A stretch of 33,785 bases of DNA from Clostridiales bacterium (GTDB taxonomy: Bacteria > Bacillota > Clostridia > Caldicoprobacterales > UBA3941): contig JAAYRX010000030.1 in assembly GCA_012518535.1 (NCBI GenBank), positions 1 to 33,785 of the forward strand, in the 5' to 3' direction. Within the stretch, counting starts at the first letter, position 1; every line of letters starts with the position of its first letter. Positions 24,512 through 31,214 of this stretch are shown here, in pieces. Under the pieces are notes generated by a model. The model worked only from the letters and a program-made list of their open reading frames with translations, was not told the origin of the DNA and did not search any database. Both the position numbers and the translations under genes were made by a program.

Positions 24512-25066
24512 ATGATCTCAAAGCTCAGGGAAGTGGTTATCATAAATAATTCTTTGTTCAGAAATTCAAGATATAAGGATTTGACCCTGAACCAGGTATA
24601 CGAAATGCTTGTTAATTTTTTGAAGCAAGCACCTCATAATGAATATCGCCTGTCCATCGGAACTGATTCCCAGGTCGGGACCAATGTAACTGTGTTTGTA
24701 ACAGCCATCCACCTCCACAAGATAGGAAAAGGCGCAACCGGTTTTTTTACAACACAGATTTTCCCCAGACCTTTATTAAGCCTGAGAGAAAAGATCTATT
24801 ATGAAACCAGTAAAACCCTGGAACTAGCCTCCTGGTTTACTGATGAAAAAATGGACAGATTGGTGAACTGTATCCTGACTACCATGGGGCGCCCTGGTGA
24901 CATACACTTTGAATTCCATATCGATGTTGGCACAATAGGCCCAACCCGTGAGTTAATCAATGAGATGGTAGCTATGGCCAACAGCACCGGCTTTGAACCA
25001 AAAATAAAGCCCGAGAGCTACGCCGCCAGCTGCTATGCCAATAGATATACCAAAATAACCAGTTAA
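24512..25066 (+). CDS. YkuK/DUF458 family protein, RNase H-like fold
   Basis: A 184-aa protein matching the DUF458 (Bacillus YkuK) family along its length. Typical stretches are SIGTDSQVGTNVTVFVTAIHLH (an RNase H-like first strand with a candidate metal Asp), FEFHIDVGTIGPTRELINEMVAMA (second acidic strand) and the C-terminal KPESYAASCYANRYTK. The family is usually described as RNase H-like but has no established substrate. It is monocistronic, with AGGAAAG upstream of the ATG. The next gene converges from the right and no strong terminator is seen in the 100-bp gap. Confidence 0.85.
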   Translation: MISKLREVVIINNSLFRNSRYKDLTLNQVYEMLVNFLKQAPHNEYRLSIGTDSQVGTNVTVFVTAIHLHKIGKGATGFFTTQIFPRPLLSLREKIYYETSKTLELASWFTDEKMDRLVNCILTTMGRPGDIHFEFHIDVGTIGPTRELINEMVAMANSTGFEPKIKPESYAASCYANRYTKITS

Positions 25067-25167
25067 TCTTAAATACCTATTCTTATTGGCATCATCATTT
25101 CCTCTTAGTGGCAGTAACTAACCCGGGATTTGAAAATGGTCTGCATACTGTGCTGGCAGCATCCAGA

Positions 25168-25812
25168 CTAATCCAATATCAGATCCCCAAAGTACTCCGG
25201 CCTGTGAAAATCTGGCTCTGGGGTCTCTATCCTGTTCCAACTTCCATAGTGAGGGAATTTGGTCATATCCCCGCATTTTTGGAAATTGCCTTTCATCACC
25301 TTCCCCGATGAAAAATCCTGCTTGCCGTAATACTTCTCAATAAAGGAGTAGGGTATAGAGAATTCCAGGGTCCAAGCGTCATCCCTATATTCAACTGCAC
25401 TGTCCGGGCTAATGGAAGACTTTATGTTAAAGATAGCTTGCGAAACATCCTGAATCATTAGCCTGTTATTCCTACCGCTACCAAGTTCCAGTAATAATGT
25501 TCCAATGGCGTTAATTTCGAAATTGAAGTACCTGTCATCCTTGTCAGGATCCGGATTAAAGAAGAATTCCACACAGCTGTCCGTATATACCGGCTCATTC
25601 ATATTCCTATATACTGCTCTGATTTCACTCTCATAGGATGTAAAATGAAGATAAAGCCGGGATTCGGTATAGCAAAATCTTGCTTCGACCTTTGGTTTGT
25701 ATCCGTTTTCATCCCATGGATAATTGTCGATTAGAACAGGGTCTATTCCTTCCCAAATAGCTGGACTAATCTCGCTGTCCTTATAGTGCTTCCACCTACA
25801 AACCTTGACCAT
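25168..25812 (-). CDS. CBM9-like carbohydrate-binding family protein
   Basis: A 214-aa beta-sandwich protein resembling the stand-alone family 9-like carbohydrate-binding proteins. Visible are VEARFCYTESRLYLHFTSYES (central strand pair), VYTDSCVEFFFNPDPDKDDRYFNFEINAIGTLLL and the family's typical C-terminus SWNRIETPEPDFHRPEYFGDLIL. There is no signal peptide, so it would be cytoplasmic. It is probably a binding protein or a lone module of unknown task. I take ATG 25812 as start. A GTG at 25821 is possible but is only three bases from AGGAGG. It lies about 60 bp downstream of the CHR pair on the same strand and may be read with them. Confidence 0.8.
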   Translation of the reverse strand: MVKVCRWKHYKDSEISPAIWEGIDPVLIDNYPWDENGYKPKVEARFCYTESRLYLHFTSYESEIRAVYRNMNEPVYTDSCVEFFFNPDPDKDDRYFNFEINAIGTLLLELGSGRNNRLMIQDVSQAIFNIKSSISPDSAVEYRDDAWTLEFSIPYSFIEKYYGKQDFSSGKVMKGNFQKCGDMTKFPHYGSWNRIETPEPDFHRPEYFGDLILD

Positions 25813-25872
25813 GAATTTCACCTTCCTCCTATAAAATATTGGTTCCAGCCATTGCGTTAAACGCTGTAGACA

Positions 25873-26439
25873 TCAACCAAACTTAAATATTACCCCTACA
25901 ACACCCGCGGCAATGAGATATATTATTGGATGTTTCTTATACTTATTGGTAACAAACATCAGTATACCAAAAAGCACTATGGCCTTTAAGTCGAATATGT
26001 CCAGAATCTTCCTTGTATCCAAGTACTCTTGCAGATTGAACAACGAGACCCTGGCTACTTCAAAACCCGCAGCAGCGATTAGGCCGGTAACCGCAGGCCT
26101 TAACCCGTAAAACCCTGCCTTTACCAGGGGTTCCTCGGCAAACCGCATAAAATAATGGGCTATTATTACAATTACTATAACCGATGGAGTAACCAGGCCA
26201 AGAGTGGCTATTACCGCTCCGCCTATACCGGCGGTTTGAAAACCCACATAGGTGGCCATATTGACTCCGATGGGACCGGGGGTTGATTCGGATATAGCAA
26301 TCATATCCACCAGTTCCTGGGATGTTACCCAGCCGTATTTTTGTATCAGTTCCTGGAGAAAGGGTATGGTTGCGAGCCCTCCACCTATGGCAAAAAGCCC
26401 TATCTTGAAGTATTCAAAGTAAAGATATAGATAGATCAT
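25873..26439 (-). CDS. CHR-family (chromate transporter-like) half protein, second gene
   Basis: A 188-aa membrane protein forming one six-helix-like CHR unit. FKIGLFAIGGGLATIPFLQ near the N-terminus and ISESTPGPIGVNMATYVGF are the family's two conserved motifs. Short CHR proteins are typically encoded as adjacent pairs that together equal one full-length ChrA. The start overlaps the stop of the upstream partner by ATGA, indicating coupled translation. Family members are annotated as chromate/sulfate transporters, but paired short forms in anaerobes may transport another anion. No chromate reductase or chrB regulator is nearby. Confidence 0.9.
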   Translation of the reverse strand: MIYLYLYFEYFKIGLFAIGGGLATIPFLQELIQKYGWVTSQELVDMIAISESTPGPIGVNMATYVGFQTAGIGGAVIATLGLVTPSVIVIVIIAHYFMRFAEEPLVKAGFYGLRPAVTGLIAAAGFEVARVSLFNLQEYLDTRKILDIFDLKAIVLFGILMFVTNKYKKHPIIYLIAAGVVGVIFKFG

Positions 26440-26978
26440 TCCTTGACCGCCCCCCTATAGCTCAATAAAATTCCCGTAGCAGCCGACACAAATATTATGA
26501 TGATTGGGGAGATCCGGGTAAAGGCTATGACCAAAAAAGCCAGAATGAATAATATTATCCCAACAAGGTCCTTGACCGATTTCTTCCACATTCTTACCAC
26601 GGCATTCACTACCAGAGCAACTACGGCGACCCTTATACCCGCAAAGGCATGCTGAACTGTCTGATTGTCCTTAAAGTGCATAAAAGAGCTGGCTATTATG
26701 GTAATGATCACCAGAGAAGGTGAAATCATCCCCAAGGTTGCAAAAATGGCCCCTATAAGCCCCTTTTTCTTATATCCAATAAAGGTTGCTGTATTTACAG
26801 CGATAATGCCGGGAGTAGACTGGCCGATGGCATAGTAATCTATTACTTCCTCATCCGAGGCCCATCCTCTTTTCTCTACCACCTCTCTCTGGATAATTGG
26901 AAGCATGGCATACCCGCCTCCAAAGGTAAATGCGCCTATCCGAAAAAAAACGCTGAATAATTCCCAAAGTTCTTTCAC
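26436..26978 (-). CDS. CHR-family (chromate transporter-like) half protein, first gene
   Basis: A 180-aa partner of the downstream CHR protein. It carries FFRIGAFTFGGGYAMLPIIQREVV and the loop IGQSTPGIIAVNTATFIGY, the same two CHR motifs in slightly different form, as expected for an antiparallel two-gene pair. A GTG start at 26978 with AGGAGG about ten bases upstream is used. A promoter with a perfect palindrome across its -10 lies 60 bp upstream, so the pair is probably repressible. The transported anion is not known from sequence. Confidence 0.9.
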   Translation of the reverse strand: MKELWELFSVFFRIGAFTFGGGYAMLPIIQREVVEKRGWASDEEVIDYYAIGQSTPGIIAVNTATFIGYKKKGLIGAIFATLGMISPSLVIITIIASSFMHFKDNQTVQHAFAGIRVAVVALVVNAVVRMWKKSVKDLVGIILFILAFLVIAFTRISPIIIIFVSAATGILLSYRGAVKE

Positions 26979-27034
26979 TTAATTTCATCCTCCTGCAAAA
27001 TTGCGTTGTGCATACTTTTCTTCCTTGGCAACAA

Positions 27035-27067
27035 TTACATTCTAATGTAAGGACACTTAAAAAGCAA
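27035..27067 (-). promoter_or_regulatory. Promoter and palindromic operator of the CHR operon
   Basis: On the minus strand TTGCTT (27062-27067) and TAGAAT (27039-27044) are 17 bp apart. A perfect palindrome TTACATTCTAATGTAA (27035-27050) covers the -10, a repressor-like arrangement. The outer TTACAT/ATGTAA halves are fully symmetric. The cognate regulator is not in the window as far as I can tell. Confidence 0.65.
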
Positions 27068-27070
27068 TAT

Positions 27071-27102
27071 AAGAAAAACCCGGGAAAACGATCCCCGGGT
27101 TT
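27071..27102 (-). terminator. Terminator of the heterodimeric ABC exporter operon
   Basis: On the minus strand AAACCCGGG (27094-27102) and CCCGGGTTT (27076-27084) form a perfect 9-bp stem followed by a T run. It starts nine bases after the stop of the second exporter gene and insulates the CHR promoter. Confidence 0.9.
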
Positions 27103-27110
27103 ATATACCT

Positions 27111-28937
27111 CTATACTTTTAGAATGCTTAATTCCTGTTCCTCCCTAAACTGATTGGTATAGAGCCTGTAATAGTATCCGCCCTGCTTCATCAATTCCCT
27201 GTGATTGCCCTCCTCAATCATTTGGCCATCCTTAATTACCAGTATCCTATCTGCAGATCGTATGGTGGAAAGTCGGTGGGCAATAATAAAGCTGGTTCTG
27301 CCTTCCAATAGCTTGTTGATGGCGTATTGTATCATCTGCTCGGTTTCGGTATCAATAGAGGATGTAGCCTCATCCAGGACCAGAATTCTAGGATCTGCTA
27401 AAATAGCTCTGGCAAAGGAGATAAGCTGTTTTTCACCGGTGGAAAGCATACTGCCTCCCTCGCCCACCTCTGAATCATAACCATCTTCCATCTTCATTAT
27501 AAAATCATGGGCGTTTACTAATTTGGCTGCCTCTATTACCTCTTCATCAGTGGCATCCAGCCTTCCATAGCGAATATTATCTCTTATGGTTCCACTGAAA
27601 AGATGTGGAGACTGGAGCACATAGCCGATGTTGGATTGGAGCCATAGCTGGGACCTCTCCCGATAATCCACGCCATCTATCAGTATCAGGCCCTCTACCG
27701 GTTCATAAAAACGGCAGAGAAGGTTCACTATGGTACTCTTCCCGGAGCCGGTCTCCCCCACCAAGGCAATTGACTCGCCCCTTTTTACGTCCAAACTAAA
27801 GTTTTCCAGGACCTCTTCCCCTTCCTTATAGGAAAAAGATACATCCTTAAAGGTAATATCCCCTTTAATCTCCTCCCAGTTGTCATGCCTGGGTTCAAAC
27901 TCTGTGCCATACTTCTCTATTACCTCAGGTCTATCCACAATATCAGGCTCGGTATTTATCATGGCCATTACCCTTTCGGCAGAGGCCTGTGCATTCTGGA
28001 ATTCGGCAATGATCCTGGCCAACTCATTGATTGGGCCAAAGAACTGAGTTACATAGGAAATAAAGGCAGACAAGGTACCGAATCCTATTGTCTGTAGCAG
28101 AACCCCCCTGCCACCAAACCACAGGGCAAGGGCAGTCCCTATGCTTCCCATGGCAATAACTATGGGAAAGTAGATGGACGAGAAGACTGCCGCTCTTACC
28201 GATGAAGTATGCATTTCACCAGTAAGGGCTTTGAATTCTTTCAGGTTTTCTTCTTCCCGTACCAGCGTCTTGGTGGTCTTTGCTCCCATTATTCCCTCAT
28301 TAAAGGCACCGGTTATCCTGGAATTGGTTCTCCTTACAATGCGGTAGGAACCGAGAATTCTCTTCTGGAAGTAGATACTTATCACACCCAGAAAGGGTAC
28401 CACTGCAAGGGAGATTAATGCCAATTTCCAATTCATATAGAGCATGGCTATCAATCCGCCCACCATGGCAGTACCACCCCAGGTCAGGTCCACCAAACTC
28501 CAGGCTATGGTTGCCCCCAAACGCTCCACATCGGAAGTCATACGAGCCATCAGCCAGCCTACCGATGTTTTATCATAGTATGAAAAGGACAACTCCTGCA
28601 GTCTTTTAAATCCGGCCTTCCTGATATCGTAACTTAGGCTCATTTCTATGCGTCCTGCAAAATAGATAAAGAAGTAAACGTTAATGGCCTGGAGGGCTAC
28701 CAATCCCGCATAAATTCCGGCAAATACCCATAGCTTATCAAGTCTTCCCGTGACAATGAAGTTATCTATAGCGTATCTGTTCATCAGGGGAAATATGACA
28801 TCGATACCTCCGGATCCCATCATTACTACTATAAGAGCTATAATTCTATTTCTATAAGGCTTTATATACTTAAACAAATCCTTCCACAATCCAAAATCAA
28901 TGGATTTGCTGTATTCCTGCTCCTTCAATGCGCTCAA
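27111..28937 (-). CDS. Heterodimeric ABC exporter subunit with canonical ATP site (BmrD/YheH-like)
   Basis: A 608-aa half transporter with a six-helix type IV exporter membrane domain (about residues 25-330) then an ATPase domain. Walker A is GETGSGKST, the signature is LSTGEKQ instead of LSGGQ, Walker B is RILVLDEATSSID with catalytic Glu, and the H-loop is IAHRLSTI. The altered signature here, with the Asp-type Walker B in the partner gene, is the pattern of asymmetric heterodimeric multidrug exporters (BmrCD, LmrCD, TM287/288). It begins with TTG, supported by GGGAGGG seven bases upstream, and follows its partner by 75 bp. Likely substrates are drugs or amphipathic compounds, by family only. 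Confidence 0.92.
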   Translation of the reverse strand: MSALKEQEYSKSIDFGLWKDLFKYIKPYRNRIIALIVVMMGSGGIDVIFPLMNRYAIDNFIVTGRLDKLWVFAGIYAGLVALQAINVYFFIYFAGRIEMSLSYDIRKAGFKRLQELSFSYYDKTSVGWLMARMTSDVERLGATIAWSLVDLTWGGTAMVGGLIAMLYMNWKLALISLAVVPFLGVISIYFQKRILGSYRIVRRTNSRITGAFNEGIMGAKTTKTLVREEENLKEFKALTGEMHTSSVRAAVFSSIYFPIVIAMGSIGTALALWFGGRGVLLQTIGFGTLSAFISYVTQFFGPINELARIIAEFQNAQASAERVMAMINTEPDIVDRPEVIEKYGTEFEPRHDNWEEIKGDITFKDVSFSYKEGEEVLENFSLDVKRGESIALVGETGSGKSTIVNLLCRFYEPVEGLILIDGVDYRERSQLWLQSNIGYVLQSPHLFSGTIRDNIRYGRLDATDEEVIEAAKLVNAHDFIMKMEDGYDSEVGEGGSMLSTGEKQLISFARAILADPRILVLDEATSSIDTETEQMIQYAINKLLEGRTSFIIAHRLSTIRSADRILVIKDGQMIEEGNHRELMKQGGYYYRLYTNQFREEQELSILKV

Positions 28938-29012
28938 TTTAGTTCCCTCCCTTTAGCTAATACCGCCGAGGTATCTTTAGTTCTGCTTATGTTAACCTTC
29001 TGTGTAAATTCA

Positions 29013-30827
29013 TTAGCTTAATGCCAGGTTCTTTTCCAATTCTTCCTCCAGGGCATTTTGTATGGACCAAATGCGACGGTACATCCCCTCCTGGGATAAT
29101 AGTTCTTCATGAGTTCCCGATTGTACTATTCGTCCGTCCTCCATAACCAGTATGATATCTGCTTGGGAGATAGTTGTGATCCTGTGGGAGATAATAAATG
29201 TTGTCACACCCTTGCTGTGTTCACTGAGGGCCTGTCTTATAGCATTATCGGTTTCGGTGTCCACAGCGCTTAACGAATCATCGAAGATCAGGATAGAACT
29301 ATCCAAAATCAAGGTTCTGGCCATGGCCACCCTCTGCTTTTGACCGCCGGATAGGGTTACTCCCCTTTCACCTACCGTAGTATCGTAGCCTCGCTCAAAC
29401 TCCTTTATTACGTCATGGACAGCCGCTATGCTTGCAGCTTTGTATATCTCCTTATCTGATGCATCCAGCTTGGCCAAAGCAATGTTCTCCTTTATGGTCT
29501 TGGAGAAGAGGAAGGGTTCCTGGAGGACGATTCCCACCTGTCTTCTTAAATATCGCTTATCTATATCCCTTAACTCTACCCCACCAATGGTCACAGAGCC
29601 TTTATTGTAGTCATATAGCCCCTGAAGCAGGTGGACCAGAGAAGATTTACCGGAACCGGTGGAACCAAGTATAGCTACGGTCTGGCCACCCTTTACCTTA
29701 AATGAAACATCCTTCAGAACAGGCTTGCCCTGCTCGTATTCGAAGTATACATTCCTGAATTCTATATCCCCGTCCATAGGAGGGGTTAATCCATCCTCAT
29801 TCATATCCTCAAGGGGTTTTTCCAAGATTTCCTTGATCCTACCCAGTGACACCTGAGTCCTACCCATATCCGAAAGGATCCTGCCCAGTTGACGTACCGG
29901 CCAAAGTAGCATCCACTCATAACTCATAAAGGCCATAAGGGTACCCAGGGTAATTTCGCCCAGTGCAGCCCAGTATACTCCCAACACCAATACCGCCCCT
30001 ATCTGTCCCATGGCCAGCAAATCGGAGGAGGACCAATACAAGGCCATTATCGTGTTTAACCGGTACCAAAGATTTGTATACTCGGTGTTCTTTTCATCAA
30101 ACTTCCTGGCTTCATAGGCTTGCCTTCCGAAGGCTCTAACCACCCTTATACCGGTCAGATTTTCCTGCAGAACGGTTGATAACCTGCCCTCCGCCTCATC
30201 GGCCTCCTTAAAGGCCTTCTTTATTTTACTGAAGAAAATAAAGGAGAAAAGGAATATAATAGGTATCACAGCTATAGATACAAAGGTCATCTTCACACTT
30301 AGGGAGAGCATAAAGTACAAAGAAGCTGCCAAGAGCACTATAGCCCTTCCCATCTCTACCAACTGCATAGCCAGGAATCTACGTGTCGTTTCTACGTCTG
30401 AAGTACAACGCTGAATCAGATCTCCCGTTTCAGCCTTTACATGTTCGTCATAGGGAAGACGCTGAAGATGATCATATAGGTTATTCCTGATATTCCTCGC
30501 GATACCTTCTGCCGCTTGGGCTGACCATTTTCCCCTGGTGAAATTGAAAAGTCCGATAAAGATATTCAATATAACCAGAGCCAGCCCACAGATCCACAGG
30601 TTCTGTGCCAGAACACTTTTTCCCCCTAATCTATGTATCATTGACACAACTATCGGCGAAGCTGTAAACGGCTCATCGCCTATTATCGAGTCAACCGTGA
30701 TGCTTATTACTAAGGGGGGCAACAGGGACAATACCGCCGTCAGGGCCATGCTGATGATTGCCCCTACATAGAGCATACGGTTACCCTTCGAAACTTTCCA
30801 TAGATAACCCCAATTCTTATCCTCCAT
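29013..30827 (-). CDS. Heterodimeric ABC exporter subunit with degenerate ATP site (BmrC/YheI-like)
   Basis: A 604-aa half transporter with an N-terminal six-helix membrane domain and a C-terminal ATPase domain. Walker A is GSTGSGKSS, the signature is the canonical VTLSGGQKQR, and the H-loop is ISHRITTI. Walker B reads ILIFDDSLSAVD: the catalytic Glu is replaced by Asp, which marks the degenerate site of a heterodimer. Its partner follows on the same strand. AAGGAGTG precedes the ATG. The region upstream holds a 39-codon ORF and a terminator with a competing antiterminator, so expression is probably controlled by transcription attenuation. Confidence 0.93.
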   Translation of the reverse strand: MEDKNWGYLWKVSKGNRMLYVGAIISMALTAVLSLLPPLVISITVDSIIGDEPFTASPIVVSMIHRLGGKSVLAQNLWICGLALVILNIFIGLFNFTRGKWSAQAAEGIARNIRNNLYDHLQRLPYDEHVKAETGDLIQRCTSDVETTRRFLAMQLVEMGRAIVLLAASLYFMLSLSVKMTFVSIAVIPIIFLFSFIFFSKIKKAFKEADEAEGRLSTVLQENLTGIRVVRAFGRQAYEARKFDEKNTEYTNLWYRLNTIMALYWSSSDLLAMGQIGAVLVLGVYWAALGEITLGTLMAFMSYEWMLLWPVRQLGRILSDMGRTQVSLGRIKEILEKPLEDMNEDGLTPPMDGDIEFRNVYFEYEQGKPVLKDVSFKVKGGQTVAILGSTGSGKSSLVHLLQGLYDYNKGSVTIGGVELRDIDKRYLRRQVGIVLQEPFLFSKTIKENIALAKLDASDKEIYKAASIAAVHDVIKEFERGYDTTVGERGVTLSGGQKQRVAMARTLILDSSILIFDDSLSAVDTETDNAIRQALSEHSKGVTTFIISHRITTISQADIILVMEDGRIVQSGTHEELLSQEGMYRRIWSIQNALEEELEKNLALS

Positions 30828-30862
30828 GGTTTCACTCCTTTTTCACCCAAGAATCCAACCAT

Positions 30863-30891
30863 AAAAAACCGCAGACCTGAAGCCCGCGGTT
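30863..30891 (-). terminator. Terminator in the leader of the ABC exporter (attenuator 3:4 hairpin)
   Basis: On the minus strand AACCGCGGGC (30882-30891) pairs with GTCTGCGGTT (30867-30876), ten base pairs including two G-U, around the loop TTCAG. A run of six T follows. It ends about 25 nt before the exporter's ribosome binding site. It is preceded by the leader ORF, so it sits between promoter and structural genes. Confidence 0.85.
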
Positions 30892-31011
30892 ACCTATAAA
30901 TCTATGCAAATAAAAACCACAGGCATATTATATTACCCATGGCCCATCTATTAAACAAAACTATCAAAAGGACAGTTTTTCCCCAATTTCGAGAGGTACA
31001 GGCAGGCCATG
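30867..31011 (-). promoter_or_regulatory. Candidate translation-dependent transcription attenuator
   Basis: Five RNA segments (minus strand) can pair in mutually exclusive ways. Segment 0 CATGGCC (31005-31011) lies inside the leader ORF at codons 25-27. Segment 1 GGCCATGGG is at 30936-30944, segment 2 GCCTGTGGTT at 30915-30924, segment 3 AACCGCGGGC at 30882-30891, and segment 4 GTCTGCGGTT at 30867-30876. Pairing 0:1 is seven Watson-Crick pairs, 1:2 is about eight with three G-U, 2:3 is ten with two G-U (antiterminator) and 3:4 is ten (terminator). If a ribosome covers segment 0, 1:2 and then 3:4 form and transcription stops. If ribosomes stall earlier, 0:1 and 2:3 form and the exporter is transcribed. 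The logic is inferred from pairing alone. Confidence 0.65.
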
Positions 31012-31083
31012 ATCATCCAATACTATACTGTTGATAAAAAATCCGTAGACATTGTTCACGCTCTTACTTTTCTTTACAGTCAT
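30964..31083 (-). CDS. 39-aa leader peptide or small protein upstream of the ABC exporter
   Basis: A 39-codon ORF starting MTVKKSKSVNNVYGFFINSI and ending LPVPLEIGEKLSF, with a TGA immediately followed by TAG. GGAAGGGGGGG lies eight bases before the ATG at 31083, an excellent ribosome binding site, and a near-consensus promoter is about 50 bp upstream. A longer in-frame reading to 31164 would run through the promoter and is not used. I do not recognise the sequence. The N-terminus is basic and there is no membrane segment. Its place before a terminator and a heterodimeric exporter parallels BmrB, the leader peptide ahead of bmrCD in Bacillus subtilis, which controls that exporter by ribosome-mediated attenuation. 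A free-standing small protein is also possible. Confidence 0.75.
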   Translation of the reverse strand: MTVKKSKSVNNVYGFFINSIVLDDHGLPVPLEIGEKLSF

Positions 31084-31135
31084 GTTCTGCCCCCCCTTCC
31101 TTGGTAGAAATCGTATGGTTTTAAGCACAATAACA

Positions 31136-31164
31136 ATTATATACATTATAATAAAAAAATGCAA
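31136..31164 (-). promoter_or_regulatory. Sigma-A promoter of the leader ORF and exporter
   Basis: On the minus strand TTGCAT (31159-31164) and TATAAT (31136-31141) are exactly 17 bp apart. Transcription would start near 31129, leaving a leader of about 45 nt before the small ORF and about 300 nt before the exporter gene. Confidence 0.8.
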
Positions 31165-31175
31165 TACATTTTTTC

Positions 31176-31192
31176 CGAGTATATTATATTCG
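31176..31192. promoter_or_regulatory. Near-perfect palindrome upstream of the exporter promoter
   Basis: CGAGTATATTATATTCG (31176-31192) has 8-base arms with one mismatch around a central T. It begins 11 bp upstream of the -35, so it could be an activator or repressor site. No partner regulator is identified. The adjacent LacI gene is one candidate. Confidence 0.4.
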
Positions 31193-31214
31193 ATTTTTAG
31201 TGAATAAGGTATAT

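Noticed and set aside
25873-26978. Chromate resistance locus
   Set aside because: Only the CHR transporter pair is present. There is no reductase or chrB-like regulator, so I do not claim chromate as substrate.
30964-31164. 66-codon version of the small ORF before the ABC exporter
   Set aside because: The extra 27 codons run through the promoter -10, so they are not transcribed from that promoter. The strong ribosome binding site supports 31083.
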